Shown: positions 18,213 through 27,385, counted from the first letter of the stretch. The stretch: DNA of 64,000 nucleotides from Antarcticirhabdus aurantiaca (GCF_009765365.1 NZ_VTOM01000016.1:62001-126000), one strand, 5' to 3'. Made by a program: numbers and translations. Notes: a model not told the origin generated them from the sequence alone.

Positions 18213-18672
18213 CTAGGCGGTGTGGACGGATTTGACCAAGATGAAGCCGGCGGCGAGAGAGACGATGGAGGCGAAGTTCCGCTTTGTTTTCTCGCAGCGC
18301 AGGGCGACGCGCTTGAAGCGCTTGAGCTTGCCGACGGTCTGCTCGATGCGAGCGCGACCCCTGTAAAGCGCCTTGGCGAAGAAACCCGGTTTCGCTTTCT
18401 CGTTGGCCTTGTGCGGGATGACAGGGATGATGCCGCGCTTGCGAGCCGCCGCCCGGTTGGCCTTGCTGGCATAGCCCTTGTCGCCGATAGCAGCCCGAGG
18501 ATCGGTGTCGGGGCCAAGGCCAAGAAGGATCGGGAAGTGCGGTGCGTCGCCTTTCTCCCCGCCGGTCAGGTCGAAAGCGATGGGATGCCCGTCGAAGTCG
18601 GTCTTCAGATGGATCTTGGTGGAGAAGCCGCCGCGCGATCGGCCGAGCGCGTGCCTCGTCTGCCCCCCTTTG
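18213..18672 (-). CDS. IS5-family transposase, second frame (OrfB)
   Basis: It has no ATG of its own. The frame joins after the AAAGGGGGG run and reads GRSRGGFSTKIHLKTD, then the second Asp in AIGDKGYAS and the catalytic Glu in RARIEQTVGKLKRF, ending KSVHTA before TAG at 18213. It is translated as a fusion with OrfA by ribosomal frameshifting. The DDE residues are complete across the two frames. Confidence 0.8.
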
Positions 18673-18994
18673 CGCCTGCCGCCGAGACGTGGGCTCGAAC
18701 AACGGTCGAGTCGAACATCTGCACCAGATGCGCCGAGGATGAGAGTGAGGCGAGATGATCGAAGAAGATCTCAAACACGCCCGCCTTGCTCAATCGATCG
18801 AAGCGCTTCCAGACGCTGTTCCACTTGCCAAAGCGCTCCGGCAGCGCTCGCCAGGTGATGTTGTGGGTGGAGAAGTAGTGCAGCGCTTCGAGGAACAGCC
18901 GGTCGTTGCGACCCTTGTCGCCCCGGCGCGGCAACGAGGCACGAAGCACCTCCAGCGCAACCGCCATGTCCCGCTCGGTCATCGTCGTAGACAT
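18605..18994 (-). CDS. IS5-family transposase, first frame (OrfA)
   Basis: 129 residues from ATG 18994. It holds the N-terminal DUF4096-like domain (ALPERFGKWNSVWKRFDRLSKAGVF) and the first catalytic Asp in MFDSTVVRAH. At an AAAGGGGGG run near 18665-18673 the homology leaves this frame and continues in the second one, as expected for programmed frameshifting in this IS group. The last residues of this frame after the run are non-homologous. Confidence 0.85.
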   Translation of the reverse strand: MSTTMTERDMAVALEVLRASLPRRGDKGRNDRLFLEALHYFSTHNITWRALPERFGKWNSVWKRFDRLSKAGVFEIFFDHLASLSSSAHLVQMFDSTVVRAHVSAAGAKGGRRGTRSADRAAASPPRSI

Positions 18995-19378
18995 CGCCGA
19001 CCTCCAATCAGTCGGCCACCTATGAATCAGATCGGATGCCGAACCGGAATCCCTGCGCGATCAACAGGACGTAATCCGTCCACACCGCCTAGGTAGAAGC
19101 CATTTGGCGCGCAATCGCTCATAATGACGTAAGGTTAACCCGAAGAAGGCGCGATCGTCGCTCGACCTGTCGGGGTTCTTGGGAGCGCTCGAAAGATGGC
19201 CGGCGACTTGCCATCCCCCTCGTCACCCGCGGCCTCGCGCGGGACATCCAGGCGACGATGAAGACGACGAGAAGCTGTTGAGCCTAGCGGAGCCGTTGAC
19301 TTGGAAGCCGATCCCGTTACGCCGCCTCGCGCCGATGTCGTTCGCCTGCTGCCGAGCCACGTCTCCTCCGAGAACCCA

Positions 19379-19684
19379 ATGCATCTTGTCCAAATCCTTC
19401 TTCCAACCGCCGACAACGATGGTCTGCCGTTCCTGACGGAACGGTTCGAGACGCTTCGAAGCGAGCTGACGGATCGTTTCGGCGGCGTGACCGTATTCGC
19501 TCAAGGCCCCGCGGAAGGCTTCTGGAAAGGTGACGACGGCACTGACCGCGACCAGATCGTCATATTCGAGGTGATGGCGGAGGAAGTCGACGGAGGGTGG
19601 TGGTCCGCCCTTCGCGAGCGCCTCGAGCGCGAGTTCCGGCAGGACGAAATCGTCATCCGGGTCCAGGTGATCCTACGCCTCTAG
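19379..19684 (+). CDS. Small conserved alphaproteobacterial protein
   Basis: 101 residues starting MHLVQILLP. The remainder (FGGVTVFAQGPAEGFWK, IVIFEVMAEEVD, WWSALRERLEREF, QDEIVIRVQ) matches the look of a widespread small protein of unknown function that resembles a ferredoxin-like fold. No signal or membrane segment. ATG 19379 was chosen because the frame upstream runs from the end of the IS and has no family features. No obvious operon partner. Confidence 0.65.
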   Translation: MHLVQILLPTADNDGLPFLTERFETLRSELTDRFGGVTVFAQGPAEGFWKGDDGTDRDQIVIFEVMAEEVDGGWWSALRERLEREFRQDEIVIRVQVILRL

Positions 19685-20252
19685 CCACTCCACCGAACCT
19701 GCGGGCCGCGGCCGACATCGTGCGTGGTCCCTCGCCGCAACCGAGTCGGGAGGTGGTGCGGCGAACCGTATGGCAAAATGGCTTCCGCAAGCAACGTGCG
19801 ACGCAGATCGATGGTCTGTGGGCTGAACTGCTGGAGACCGTCGCAAGCCTGGCAATCCGCCCTCCGGCAGGCGGCAGCCATGTTGACGCAACGTTGGGGA
19901 AACAAGCACCCACCGATGCAGCAACCGCCTGAAATCTTGGTGACACCGGGATCGGTTAGAGAAGGCACTCGTGGAAGAGGCCCGGCTCCGGGCAGCGCCC
20001 GGTATTCCAAAGCTTGAGATGCGCCCATCCGAGTCGCCGATCCCATGAATAAGATGAACGCAGCCCATGGAAGTTGACAACGTCGTCTTCTCGGCCACCG
20101 AGCCTCGGCCGTTTGAAGGGAGCCGGACCTTCCCGGCGACTTGACGTTCAGTTGCAAGATCGTCGCACGATCGCATCGGCGCGTCGATGAACCATGCTGG
20201 CGACTTCTTGCCAACAACATCGTCGGCACGCCTGTCTGAAAGGAGCTCACCG
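19685..20252. other. No recognisable gene
   Basis: Only short or antisense frames. An AGGAG ribosome-binding site for the next gene lies at 20241-20245. Confidence 0.5.
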
Positions 20253-20408
20253 ATGTTCCCGGTGTCGATCAACGCATTCAAGAAGCGGCAGCGCGCCCGC
20301 GCTGGCCAACTCGCCCTAAGCGAACTCAGCGACTACCTGCTTCGCGACATCGGCCTGACGCGAAACGACGTCCGGCACCGCCTCGCCAGCAGGCAGACGA
20401 TCGAGTGA
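20253..20408 (+). CDS. DUF1127 small protein
   Basis: 51 residues, MFPVSINAFKKRQRARAGQ then LSELSDYLLRDIGLTRNDVRHR, the arginine-rich DUF1127 helix seen throughout Alphaproteobacteria. Members are linked to RNA turnover and to phosphate and carbon metabolism. ATG 20253 has AGGAG eight bases upstream; the longer frame from 20187 is unlikely. Confidence 0.85.
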   Translation: MFPVSINAFKKRQRARAGQLALSELSDYLLRDIGLTRNDVRHRLASRQTIE

Positions 20409-20479
20409 CTTCGCGGTGCCAGCTCTCACCTCGGATCGCTCCGCCTGCTCCCCTAAACGCAGCTACGCGAGGTCACGAC

Positions 20480-21427
20480 ATGAGCACGCAAATCAGTGAA
20501 CTGCATCTTCCTGTCTCTGGATCGCTCCTGACCGACGGCGGTCTGGAAACCACGCTGGTGTTTCATCGCGGCATCGAGCTGCCACACTTCGCGGCCTTCG
20601 TGCTCCTCGCCTCACCAGAGGGCCGCCGGGAGCTCGAGGGCTACTATGAACCCTACCTTGCTCTGGCCCGCCGCCACCGCGTCGGCTTCGTTCTGGACAC
20701 GCCGACTTGGCGGGCCAACACCGATTGGGGTGAGAAACTCGGTTACAGCCCTGCCGCGCTCAGAACAGTGAATCAGGACGCCGTCACCTTCGTCAAAGAC
20801 CTGAGCTCGCGCTGGCAGACGCCGCTCAGCCCCTGCGCAATCAACGGGGTGATCGGACCCCGAGGCGACGGTTACAAGGCCGGCGATGTGGACGCAGACG
20901 CAGCCGAAGACTACCACGCGCCTCAGGTCGAGGCCTTCGCGGCCTCTGCGGTCGATCTGATCTCAGCCATCACCATGAACACGGTCGGTGAAGCCATCGG
21001 AATTGCCCGCGCTGCCAAAGCACAAGCGGTACCCTGCGTTGTGTCCTTCACAGTCGAGACAGATGGACGGCTCGTCGGAGGCGAGAGCCTGCGCGAGGCA
21101 GTCGAGCACGTCGACGAGGCAACCGACGGCTCTCCCGCTTACTACATGGTGAACTGTGCGCATCCGAGCCACTTCGACGGCTCACTGGCGGAGGGTGCAG
21201 GGTGGACCAAACGGCTCGGAGGCATACGCGCCAATGCTTCGACGAAGAGCCATGCCGAACTTGACGAGGCCGAAACGCTCGACATCGGCGATCCCCTGGA
21301 TCTGGGCCGCCGCTACGCGAGGCTGCGCGGCCGCTTTCCCAATCTTCGGGTTCTCGGCGGCTGCTGCGGGACGGACCATCGCCACTTGGCTGCGATCTGC
21401 GAAGCCTGTCTGCCGGTTCCCGAATGA
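20480..21427 (+). CDS. Homocysteine S-methyltransferase family protein
   Basis: 315 residues with N-terminal LLTDGGLETTLVFHRGIEL, a central barrel, the first zinc-ligand Cys in YYMVNCAHPSHF (about residue 230) and the paired zinc cysteines in LGGCCGTDHRH near the C-terminus. All three thiolate ligands are present. The family transfers methyl from S-methylmethionine or similar donors to homocysteine in the cytoplasm. ATG 20480 starts the family-like sequence. It is monocistronic by spacing, with the DUF1127 gene 72 bp upstream. Confidence 0.87.
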   Translation: MSTQISELHLPVSGSLLTDGGLETTLVFHRGIELPHFAAFVLLASPEGRRELEGYYEPYLALARRHRVGFVLDTPTWRANTDWGEKLGYSPAALRTVNQDAVTFVKDLSSRWQTPLSPCAINGVIGPRGDGYKAGDVDADAAEDYHAPQVEAFAASAVDLISAITMNTVGEAIGIARAAKAQAVPCVVSFTVETDGRLVGGESLREAVEHVDEATDGSPAYYMVNCAHPSHFDGSLAEGAGWTKRLGGIRANASTKSHAELDEAETLDIGDPLDLGRRYARLRGRFPNLRVLGGCCGTDHRHLAAICEACLPVPE

Positions 21428-22208
21428 GGGAGGCGGATCGCTCCCAAACATAATCCGGTTCAAATCCGGCGAGGGCCGGGCTTACAAGCCACGTTCGAGG
21501 TGAGCGGCAGTGTGGGCGAAGTTTGCCTTGGACAGCCACGGCATGCCGGGCGGCGTCGGCGGATGCCGGGCGAGGACGTGAATGAGTGTGCCGAATGGCA
21601 CGCTGAGGGCGCCGACTGTCGATCACTGTCCGCGCCCTCTGGCTTATTCCTCCGCCTCGGTACATGTGGTCGACGAACGCTCCACTCTTTCGGGAGTGGA
21701 TGACGAACACGAGCCCTCGCTTCCAAAGGGAGGGGCCGCGCGGCATCCCCTCCAGCCTTGTCAGGATCCCAGGGAAGCAGCAACCGTACGGAGCTGCCGT
21801 ACGATGTCGAGCGCGACACTGGGCGCCACGACGCGTCGGCAGGTTCCCTGCGTGAAGGCGACCCCCGGGACCCGCGCGGGAGATCGCGATCTTGAAGAGC
21901 GTCACCGCCGAAACAGGCTCCGCCCTCTCCGACGCACCCGCGGCCACCTCGATGGCGTCGGCAAGCCGGCGGGATTCCGCTGCGTTCAGGAAGCCGCCCC
22001 GGATCGTTCCCTCTCTCTTCGCGGCGATGCTGAACAAGACGTGGCCACCGTCGACCGCCAGGGACACGCCATCGGCGCGGTCATCGATGGTGCCGTTCCC
22101 GACGTAGCCGAGGATCAACTCACCGATCAGGTCGGCCGGCGACCTGCCGAGTCGTTCGGCAATTTGGGGGAGCATGGCTTCGCGTTCCGGCGGAAGTGCG
22201 ATGGCCAC
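21048..22208 (-). CDS. Doubtful ORF; first ~100 codons look coding
   Basis: From GTG 22208 the first 100 or so residues have protein-like character: ALPPEREAMLPQIAERLG, then DLIGELILGYVG, which resembles the opening of short ribbon-helix-helix-type proteins. After that the frame becomes Arg/Pro/Ser-rich, and its last 380 bp run antisense through the methyltransferase gene. I think a short gene begins here and lost its stop, or that a frameshift near 21880 hides its true end. No function is assigned. Confidence 0.3.
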   Translation of the reverse strand: MAIALPPEREAMLPQIAERLGRSPADLIGELILGYVGNGTIDDRADGVSLAVDGGHVLFSIAAKREGTIRGGFLNAAESRRLADAIEVAAGASERAEPVSAVTLFKIAISRAGPGGRLHAGNLPTRRGAQCRARHRTAAPYGCCFPGILTRLEGMPRGPSLWKRGLVFVIHSRKSGAFVDHMYRGGGISQRARTVIDSRRPQRAIRHTHSRPRPASADAARHAVAVQGKLRPHCRSPRTWLVSPALAGFEPDYVWERSASLIREPADRLRRSQPSGDGPSRSSRREPEDWESGRAASRSGGPDPGDRRCRAFRPRQVRHGSSSKHWRVCLRAVWSTLHPPPVSRRSGSDAHSSPCSKRESRRLPRRRARLPRAGSRLRRAVHLSRL

Positions 22209-22224
22209 TTGGCTTCAAGCCATC

Positions 22225-22314
22225 CTAGAGCAACGCGTGACCGACAAAGGCGAACGCCAGCCCCATGACGGCGCTCGTGACCAGGACGATGAAGAGAGGG
22301 GAATCGTCAATCAT
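22225..22314 (-). CDS. Possible small single-helix membrane peptide
   Basis: 29 residues: MIDDSPLF then a hydrophobic stretch IVLVTSAVMGLAFAFVGHAL. The ribosome-binding site is weak. It could be a small membrane protein or a chance hydrophobic frame. Confidence 0.3.
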   Translation of the reverse strand: MIDDSPLFIVLVTSAVMGLAFAFVGHALL

Positions 22315-23143
22315 GACACCACCATGGCACGATTGCTGGAGCCGTGCCACAAACATGAATATGTCAGTCATATTCTGGCGGGTGACACAGCGCCCTTGGA
22401 GTTCGATGGCAAGGTGCCCCAGCATTCCCAAAACCATCGTCAGGGAGGAGCGAGCGCGACTTACTGGATGGGTGCAGGCAGGATACGAGCTTGGCGACCG
22501 CAAGCCAGCACCGCTCTGATGTCGGCTCACTTCCACCATGGCGGGCGCCACCTGCGCAAACGATGTTCCGATGGCCCGTCGCGGATCGTTGACTCCGGCA
22601 TCCTCCCTGCCCTAGCTTGGCGTCATGGTTGAAGCTCGATCCCAGCTCCGCATCCCGATGCGCAAGGCGCGCATCTCGGGTGGGCGTGCGTCGACCGCCT
22701 CCCGCATATCCGCTCGCTGATTTCGACATCCCATTCCGGATGCCGGACGAGAGGTCGCCTCCGTCCGCAGGAGCGTGCCCGATGTGCCATTCACGTCTCT
22801 ATTGTCGGCCCAAGGGCCCGCCACCCTCAGAGGCCTGCGTCCGGCGCACTGAGACAAGCGGTGCGGCTGTTCGCTCAAGCGCCCCCGATTCCCGCATGGA
22901 CGCCGCCGACCATCGCCGACGCGCACACGAGGGTACGCCCGGCTTGTTCGGGAGGCCGAAGGTCGCGAAGATCGGGAACGGTCCCGAAGCATGCCATCCA
23001 CTCCCCTCACCGACGGGGCACGCGTGCCGGGCACATCGTCGCCCACCACACTGGCGTTCCCGTCACATAGGCCTCTCCCGCTGACCCGATCCGCCGATCG
23101 TCAGTCCCGTGCCGCTTGAGCGGCCAGAGCGAGAGCCTCACCC
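22315..23143. other. No recognisable gene
   Basis: Antisense and mixed frames without domains. No repeat or strong hairpin was noticed. Confidence 0.45.
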
Positions 23144-23479
23144 ATGCCGGTACTCCTCACCGCCGCGGTGCGGTCGGACGAGCTCGACATCGAGATCGAG
23201 CGCGCCGCCGAACTCCTGCGTGACCTGAAACACCTGCGCGAGCATGTCCGCCCGTCGATGGAGACGCTCCACCAAGCGCCCGTTCTCCACGGCTGGTCAC
23301 CCGCCTTCCGTCCCGTCGCCTGCCTCCATGGCCGACCGTCCGGGCATCCGCGGCTCTCCGGCCGCCAGGACGCGCTTACCTCCCCGCTGTACGTCCTGTC
23401 GCTCGAGCTCGGCTTCGCACGAACGGAGAGCCGCTTCTGGCGCCTCGGCACGCCGGCGGTGGAGGCGAGCGATGCTTGA
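23144..23479 (+). CDS. DUF6634-like protein
   Basis: 111 residues. An N-terminal helix (ELDIEIERAAELLRDLKHL) is followed by QAPVLHGWSPAFRPVACLHG, GHPRL, TSPLYVLSLELGFARTESRFWRLG. This pattern matches the DUF6634 family of Methylobacteriaceae and relatives, of unknown role. Its stop overlaps the start of the FtsH-like gene (ATGCTTGA), so the two are translationally coupled. It may be an adaptor or regulator for that protease. Confidence 0.7.
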   Translation: MPVLLTAAVRSDELDIEIERAAELLRDLKHLREHVRPSMETLHQAPVLHGWSPAFRPVACLHGRPSGHPRLSGRQDALTSPLYVLSLELGFARTESRFWRLGTPAVEASDA

Positions 23480-25430
23480 CGATCTCTCCCTCCCGTCACA
23501 CAGCCCCTCCCCGTCAACCGCGAGGCTGCTCACACCCGCTGCCCGCCTCGCCAACGAGATCCTGCGCCTCACGCTTGTCGACGGCGGCATGGAGCGCGTG
23601 CTCCGGGGCGCGGCCGGCATTGTCGTGATCCACGGGGTGAGGCCTGAGGACGGCTCGATCCTGCACGACGCCGCTGAGTACCTGGTCTCGGACGACCCGG
23701 CCGGCCCTCCGAACATCCACGCTCTCGCGCGCGACTGGACCGAGCCCAAGCGGCTGCGCGAGGACCATCTCGATCGCCTGATCCTCGAGATCTCCCGCAC
23801 CTCCAGGCCAGTCATCGTCCTGTGTTCCCGACGCTCCGTCATCCCTCCGGTGCTCGCCATCCTCGCGGACGCCGTCCTGCCCCTTGCGGATCGCGTGACG
23901 CTCGTCGCCGATGTTGCGGAGGAGGTCGGCGGCTTCCGGCCGGACGGCAAGCTCCTCAAGAACCTGACGTCCCTTCCGCTCGAGGTCACCAACCTGATCC
24001 TGCGGCCGGGCGTGGACCGCCAGCGGATGGAGCTGCTGGCGAGAGGGCTGCGCCGACACGGTTTCGACACCCACCCGTCGCGCCAGCGGCGCTCGCACGA
24101 GGGCGAATCGGGGAAGAAGGTGGCGCCTGCGGCCGCTCCCCCGCCACCGTCAGTCCGGCCGGAGCGGCTGGAGGACCTGCCCGGCATGGGCGAGGCGCAG
24201 CGCTGGGGCCTCGCCCTCGCGCGCGACATCGAGGCGTTCCGAGCCGCGGAACTCCCTTGGCAGGACATCGAGAGCGGCGCCCTCCTTCATGGCCCCCCCG
24301 GAACGGGCAAGACGATGTTCGCGGCCGCTTTCGCAGGATCCTGCGGGCTTCCGCTCCACGCCCACTCCGTCGCGGCCTGGCAGGCGCGCGGGCATCTCGG
24401 CGACATGCTGAAGGCGATGCGGGCGGCCTTCGACGAGGCCCGGAAAGCCGCACCGTGCGTCCTCTTCGTGGACGAGCTCGACTCGGTCGGCAGCCGCGAC
24501 GAGCCGCTCGGCGAGCACGCCTCCTACCAGAGGCAGGTGGTCAACTGCCTCCTGGAGTGCCTTGACGGTTCCGTGGGGCGCGAGGGCATCGTGGTTGTCG
24601 GCGCCACGAACAACCCGTCGGCGATCGACCCGGCGATCAGAAGGCCGGGACGCCTGGGGCGGCAGATCGAGATCGGCCTTCCCGACCTGCGGGGACGCGT
24701 CGGCATCCTCCGGCACCACCTGCGCGGCGACTTGGCCGACATGGACCTTGAATGCATCGCCGAGGAGATCGGCGAGGCATCCGGGGCGACGCTCGCCCAG
24801 GTCGTGCGCGAGGCGCGGAGCCTGGCCCGTCGTGAGCGCAGGTCGTTGCGGGCGGACGACCTCCGGACCGCGAGCCCTCCGGGGATCACTCTGTCGGATG
24901 CGGCCTTCAGGCGTCTGTGCGTGCACGAGGCGGGCCATGTCGTCGTGGGTCTCGAGCTCGCCGAGAGCTCCGGTCTCGTCCCGGTCAGCGCAACCGTGCG
25001 CCGGACCGTCAGGAACGGCAGGGAACCACGCACCGACTTCCGATGCGTCGAGGGGCACGACCGCACGAGGCGGAGTTTGGATGCCAACATCGTCGTCCTG
25101 CTCGCCGGCCTCGCGGCCGAGGAGGTCCTGCTCGGCTCGCGCGGAAGCGGCTCGGGCGGGACGGCGGACGCCGACCTGGTGCGGGCGACGCAGCTCGCGG
25201 CCTCGGCGGAGCGTTCACTCGGCCTTGGCTCGGAGTTGGTCTCGGTGTCCTGGACCGATACGACCGGCCCCGCCGAACTGATCATGGGCGACCCCTGCCT
25301 ACGCCTTCGGGTCGAAGCTATGCTGGCTGGGTGCCTCAGGGACGCGAGGCTGATCGTCGAACGGCGGCGGGATGAGGTGGAGGCGCTCGCCCGGCGTCTG
25401 GCGGAGAGCCAGTCCATCGATCTGGCATGA
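23472..25430 (+). CDS. Soluble FtsH-like AAA+ zinc metalloprotease
   Basis: 652 residues. The N-terminal 230 residues are of unknown type, with no membrane helix, unlike FtsH. An AAA+ module follows with Walker A GPPGTGKT (about 274), Walker B CVLFVDELDSVGSR, and the second region of homology ending in AIRRPGRLGRQIEIGLPD. The C-terminal M41 peptidase carries HEAGH (His485-Glu486-His489) and a later AEEVLLGSRGSGSGGTADAD segment that should give the third zinc ligand. It is predicted to unfold and degrade cytoplasmic proteins. The gene is coupled to the DUF6634 gene. The substrate is unknown. Confidence 0.87.
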   Translation: MLDDLSLPSHSPSPSTARLLTPAARLANEILRLTLVDGGMERVLRGAAGIVVIHGVRPEDGSILHDAAEYLVSDDPAGPPNIHALARDWTEPKRLREDHLDRLILEISRTSRPVIVLCSRRSVIPPVLAILADAVLPLADRVTLVADVAEEVGGFRPDGKLLKNLTSLPLEVTNLILRPGVDRQRMELLARGLRRHGFDTHPSRQRRSHEGESGKKVAPAAAPPPPSVRPERLEDLPGMGEAQRWGLALARDIEAFRAAELPWQDIESGALLHGPPGTGKTMFAAAFAGSCGLPLHAHSVAAWQARGHLGDMLKAMRAAFDEARKAAPCVLFVDELDSVGSRDEPLGEHASYQRQVVNCLLECLDGSVGREGIVVVGATNNPSAIDPAIRRPGRLGRQIEIGLPDLRGRVGILRHHLRGDLADMDLECIAEEIGEASGATLAQVVREARSLARRERRSLRADDLRTASPPGITLSDAAFRRLCVHEAGHVVVGLELAESSGLVPVSATVRRTVRNGREPRTDFRCVEGHDRTRRSLDANIVVLLAGLAAEEVLLGSRGSGSGGTADADLVRATQLAASAERSLGLGSELVSVSWTDTTGPAELIMGDPCLRLRVEAMLAGCLRDARLIVERRRDEVEALARRLAESQSIDLA

Positions 25431-25638
25431 GGTCCGCCAGCGGACCTTCCAAGACGTTGCGGGGTCTCGTTCGGCTTTCCGGAAGCGGATGTTCGCTTTC
25501 GGACGTCGTCCGTTCACCTGTCCTCACACAGGTCACGCACGCGCTGTCGGCGACGATCCGGTGCCGCTTGCGCCGTGCCGATCAGCAGGTAAAGCTCTGC
25601 TCAGCGCCGTGCTGAGGAGTGAGGGTGCAGATCATCGA
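25431..25638. other. Decayed tail of a DUF992-like gene
   Basis: The minus-strand reading downstream of the stop at 25639 continues with SMICTLTPQHG in the same frame, then degrades. It looks like the lost C-terminal part of the DUF992-like gene. Confidence 0.4.
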
Positions 25639-25782
25639 TTACTTCTGTTCAACGATGAAAGCCACGCCTTTCAAAACGTCGCAGGACAGAAGCCCAACCT
25701 TTGCCGAGGCGGCAAGTGAGGGTTGCACGGCAGCAATCAGGATTGTCGCAGCCAGCAGCAGATTTCGGTTGTTCATGCCCAT
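25639..25782 (-). pseudogene. DUF992-like exported protein, truncated
   Basis: 47 residues: a signal peptide (NNRNLLLAATILIAAVQPSLA) then KVGLLSCDVLKGVAFIVEQK and a TAA. DUF992 proteins are about 150 residues, begin mature VGVLTCNV..GVGFI and continue with a Cys-containing CTFTP strand. Here a stop replaces the codon after EQK, and the same frame goes on with SMICTLTP, so a nonsense change followed by decay is likely. A short secreted peptide could still be made. Confidence 0.6.
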
Positions 25783-25948
25783 CCCCATTTTAGAAACTGC
25801 TTATCCCCCTCGCTCAGCCACCTACCGTATGTAGTGACGGCCGACGACGATTATGCGTAGTCTCCAACGCCTTTTGGTGATGCACCGAGGGGGAGGCGAT
25901 TGACAATTTTTGCCAATCCGTCATCTCTTGGGTCCATGGAGGTCCGAC

Positions 25949-26215
25949 ATGGCAACGATGAACGTGAGCTTACCCACCCCGATGGTGGAGTTCGTAGAGG
26001 ACATGGTGGCCAGCGGCGGTTACAGTTCGTCCAGCGAGGTGGTGCGCGAGGCCCTGCGTCTACTCCGCCACGAGCGGGCCATCGAACAGGAGAAAGCTGC
26101 CATCCTGCGGCGTGAGGTCGGCATCGGCCTCGAGCAGGCCCGCGCGGAGCGCTTTTCCGACCGAACCGTGTCCGAGATCGCGGAAGGGGTGATGCAAAGG
26201 GCGACGCGGCGTTGA
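25949..26215 (+). CDS. parD: ParD-type antitoxin
   Basis: 88 residues. It has an N-terminal ribbon-helix-helix (MNVSLPTPMVEFVEDMVAS, then GGYSSSSEVVREALRLL) and a C-terminal toxin-binding tail. This is a typical ParD/CopG antitoxin that binds its own promoter and neutralises ParE. ATG 25949 follows a purine-rich GGAGGTCC. Its TGA overlaps the TTG start of the toxin gene. Confidence 0.88.
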   Translation: MATMNVSLPTPMVEFVEDMVASGGYSSSSEVVREALRLLRHERAIEQEKAAILRREVGIGLEQARAERFSDRTVSEIAEGVMQRATRR

Positions 26216-26634
26216 GGCTACGACTCACCGAGGCAGCCGACCGAGACATCGAGCGCATCCTCGAGGATACGTTGGAGTTTTTCGGCCCGAACCAGTTGAA
26301 GGCCTATTCAGCATTGATCGAGCAGGCGCTCGGGCGGGTCGGGACAGATCCAAGGGGGCTCGTCACGTCGGAGCGCGAGGACATCGGCCCCGGCGTGCGC
26401 TCCCTACGGTTGGCCGACGTGGCGAGGCGCAGGGGTGCGGCATCCCACAGCCTCTACTTCCTGCCCCGGGCCGACGATGCGGACGCTGTCACGGTCGTCT
26501 TGCGCGTGCTCCACGATCGGATGGAACCCCGGCAGCGTGTCGCCTTGGCCATCCTCGACCGGGCACCCAACGCTCCTCCCGACGAAGGCGACGAGCCGCT
26601 CGACGCGCAGGGAGCGTCCCCGGGTCTCCGCTAG
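26212..26634 (+). CDS. parE: ParE/RelE-superfamily toxin
   Basis: 140 residues from a TTG that overlaps the antitoxin stop (TTGA). The ParE fold is seen in LRLTEAADRDIERILEDTLEFFG, the GPGVRSLRLADVARRR strand and SHSLYFLPRADDADAVTVVLRVLHDRMEP. The C-terminal 30 residues are extra and run into the IS1595 remnant, so the original end may have been replaced. ParE toxins poison gyrase; this is a family inference. Confidence 0.85.
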   Translation: MRLRLTEAADRDIERILEDTLEFFGPNQLKAYSALIEQALGRVGTDPRGLVTSEREDIGPGVRSLRLADVARRRGAASHSLYFLPRADDADAVTVVLRVLHDRMEPRQRVALAILDRAPNAPPDEGDEPLDAQGASPGLR

Positions 26635-27230
26635 TCCCGCAGGGCCACGCCCGATCCGGGGAGAAGGTGTCGCCAGAGGCCCGCGACGACCTCCTCCCTG
26701 CTGGCGCGGGGCGGATGTCGGTAGCGGGCGGTCGAGCGCTCCTCGCCCGCCCGCCGCGTCGGCAATGCCGGGCGCGTCGGCTTGCCCCTGACGTAGCGCA
26801 CGTCGGTGCGCGGACCGATCTCGTCGAGCGCGTCGAGGAGGTCCATGCCCTCCTGCCGCGCCAGCGCCTTGGCCATCGACAGGCGGTCCGGCGACACCAT
26901 GGCGAGGATCTGAGCCCGGTGCGCCCGCCGCCATTCCGAGGTGTCGCCGACGATGTCGCGGTAGGTGGTCCGCGGCAGCGACTGCCCGACGCCGAGGAGG
27001 CGGTCCATGGCCGACTGGAACGAGCGCCTGCGGTTCCAGCGGAAGACGAACTCGTTGAGGTAGGCGTTCATGTGCTTCTCGCGGAAGCCGTGGAAGGTGC
27101 CGAGCGCCCAGCGCTTCTGGTTCGAGAAGACGCGGTGGACGCGCTCGAAGGTCACGTGCGCGGGCAGCGCGTTGCGGCCGCTGAGGTTGCGCGGCACGTG
27201 GCGGCGCGCCGGGATGTGGATCGGCGCACA
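26635..27230 (-). pseudogene. IS1595-family transposase C-terminal remnant
   Basis: The minus-strand frame encodes FERVHRVFSNQKRWALGTFHGFREKHMNAYLNEFVFRWNRR in pieces, which is the C-terminal part of ISXO2/IS1595 transposases. It is followed by a longer tail (TYRDIVGD and beyond). The catalytic N-terminal half is absent: homology ends where a 76-bp repeat begins at 27231. It is not functional as a transposase. Confidence 0.75.
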
Positions 27231-27306
27231 GCTTCGACGCCGATAGGGGCAGTAACCTGTTGAGCGGATTGACCTCGACCTGGTCGGCGCGCATCTCCGA
27301 TCAACA
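27231..27306 (-). repeat. 76-bp structured intergenic repeat, copy 2
   Basis: Inverted orientation: starts GCTTCGACGCCGAT and ends CCGATCAACA. It abuts the truncated end of the IS1595 remnant. The TGTTGA/TCAACA and GACC/GGTC pairings are kept. Confidence 0.75.
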
Positions 27307-27385
27307 ACAACGATCTTAGAGAGCGACGGAACCTTGATCGTCTCACAAAGACGTCCGCGGGTCGCAAGCGCCTTAAGACTTCTCG

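Larger units (their letters stand above)
18213..19092 (-). mobile_element. IS5-family insertion sequence (IS427-like group), complete
   Basis: An 880-bp element bounded by perfect 18-bp inverted repeats: CTAGGCGGTGTGGACGGA at 18213-18230 and its complement at 19075-19092. It carries a transposase split in two overlapping frames on the minus strand. The TAG stop of the second frame lies inside the left inverted repeat. The ends suggest CTAG/TA target preference, as in the IS427 group. Both inverted repeats and the catalytic residues are intact, so it may be active. Confidence 0.9.

Noticed and set aside
25560-25645. GCCGATCAGCAGGTAAAG as another repeat copy
   Set aside because: It needs gaps to align and falls in the decayed DUF992 reading frame.
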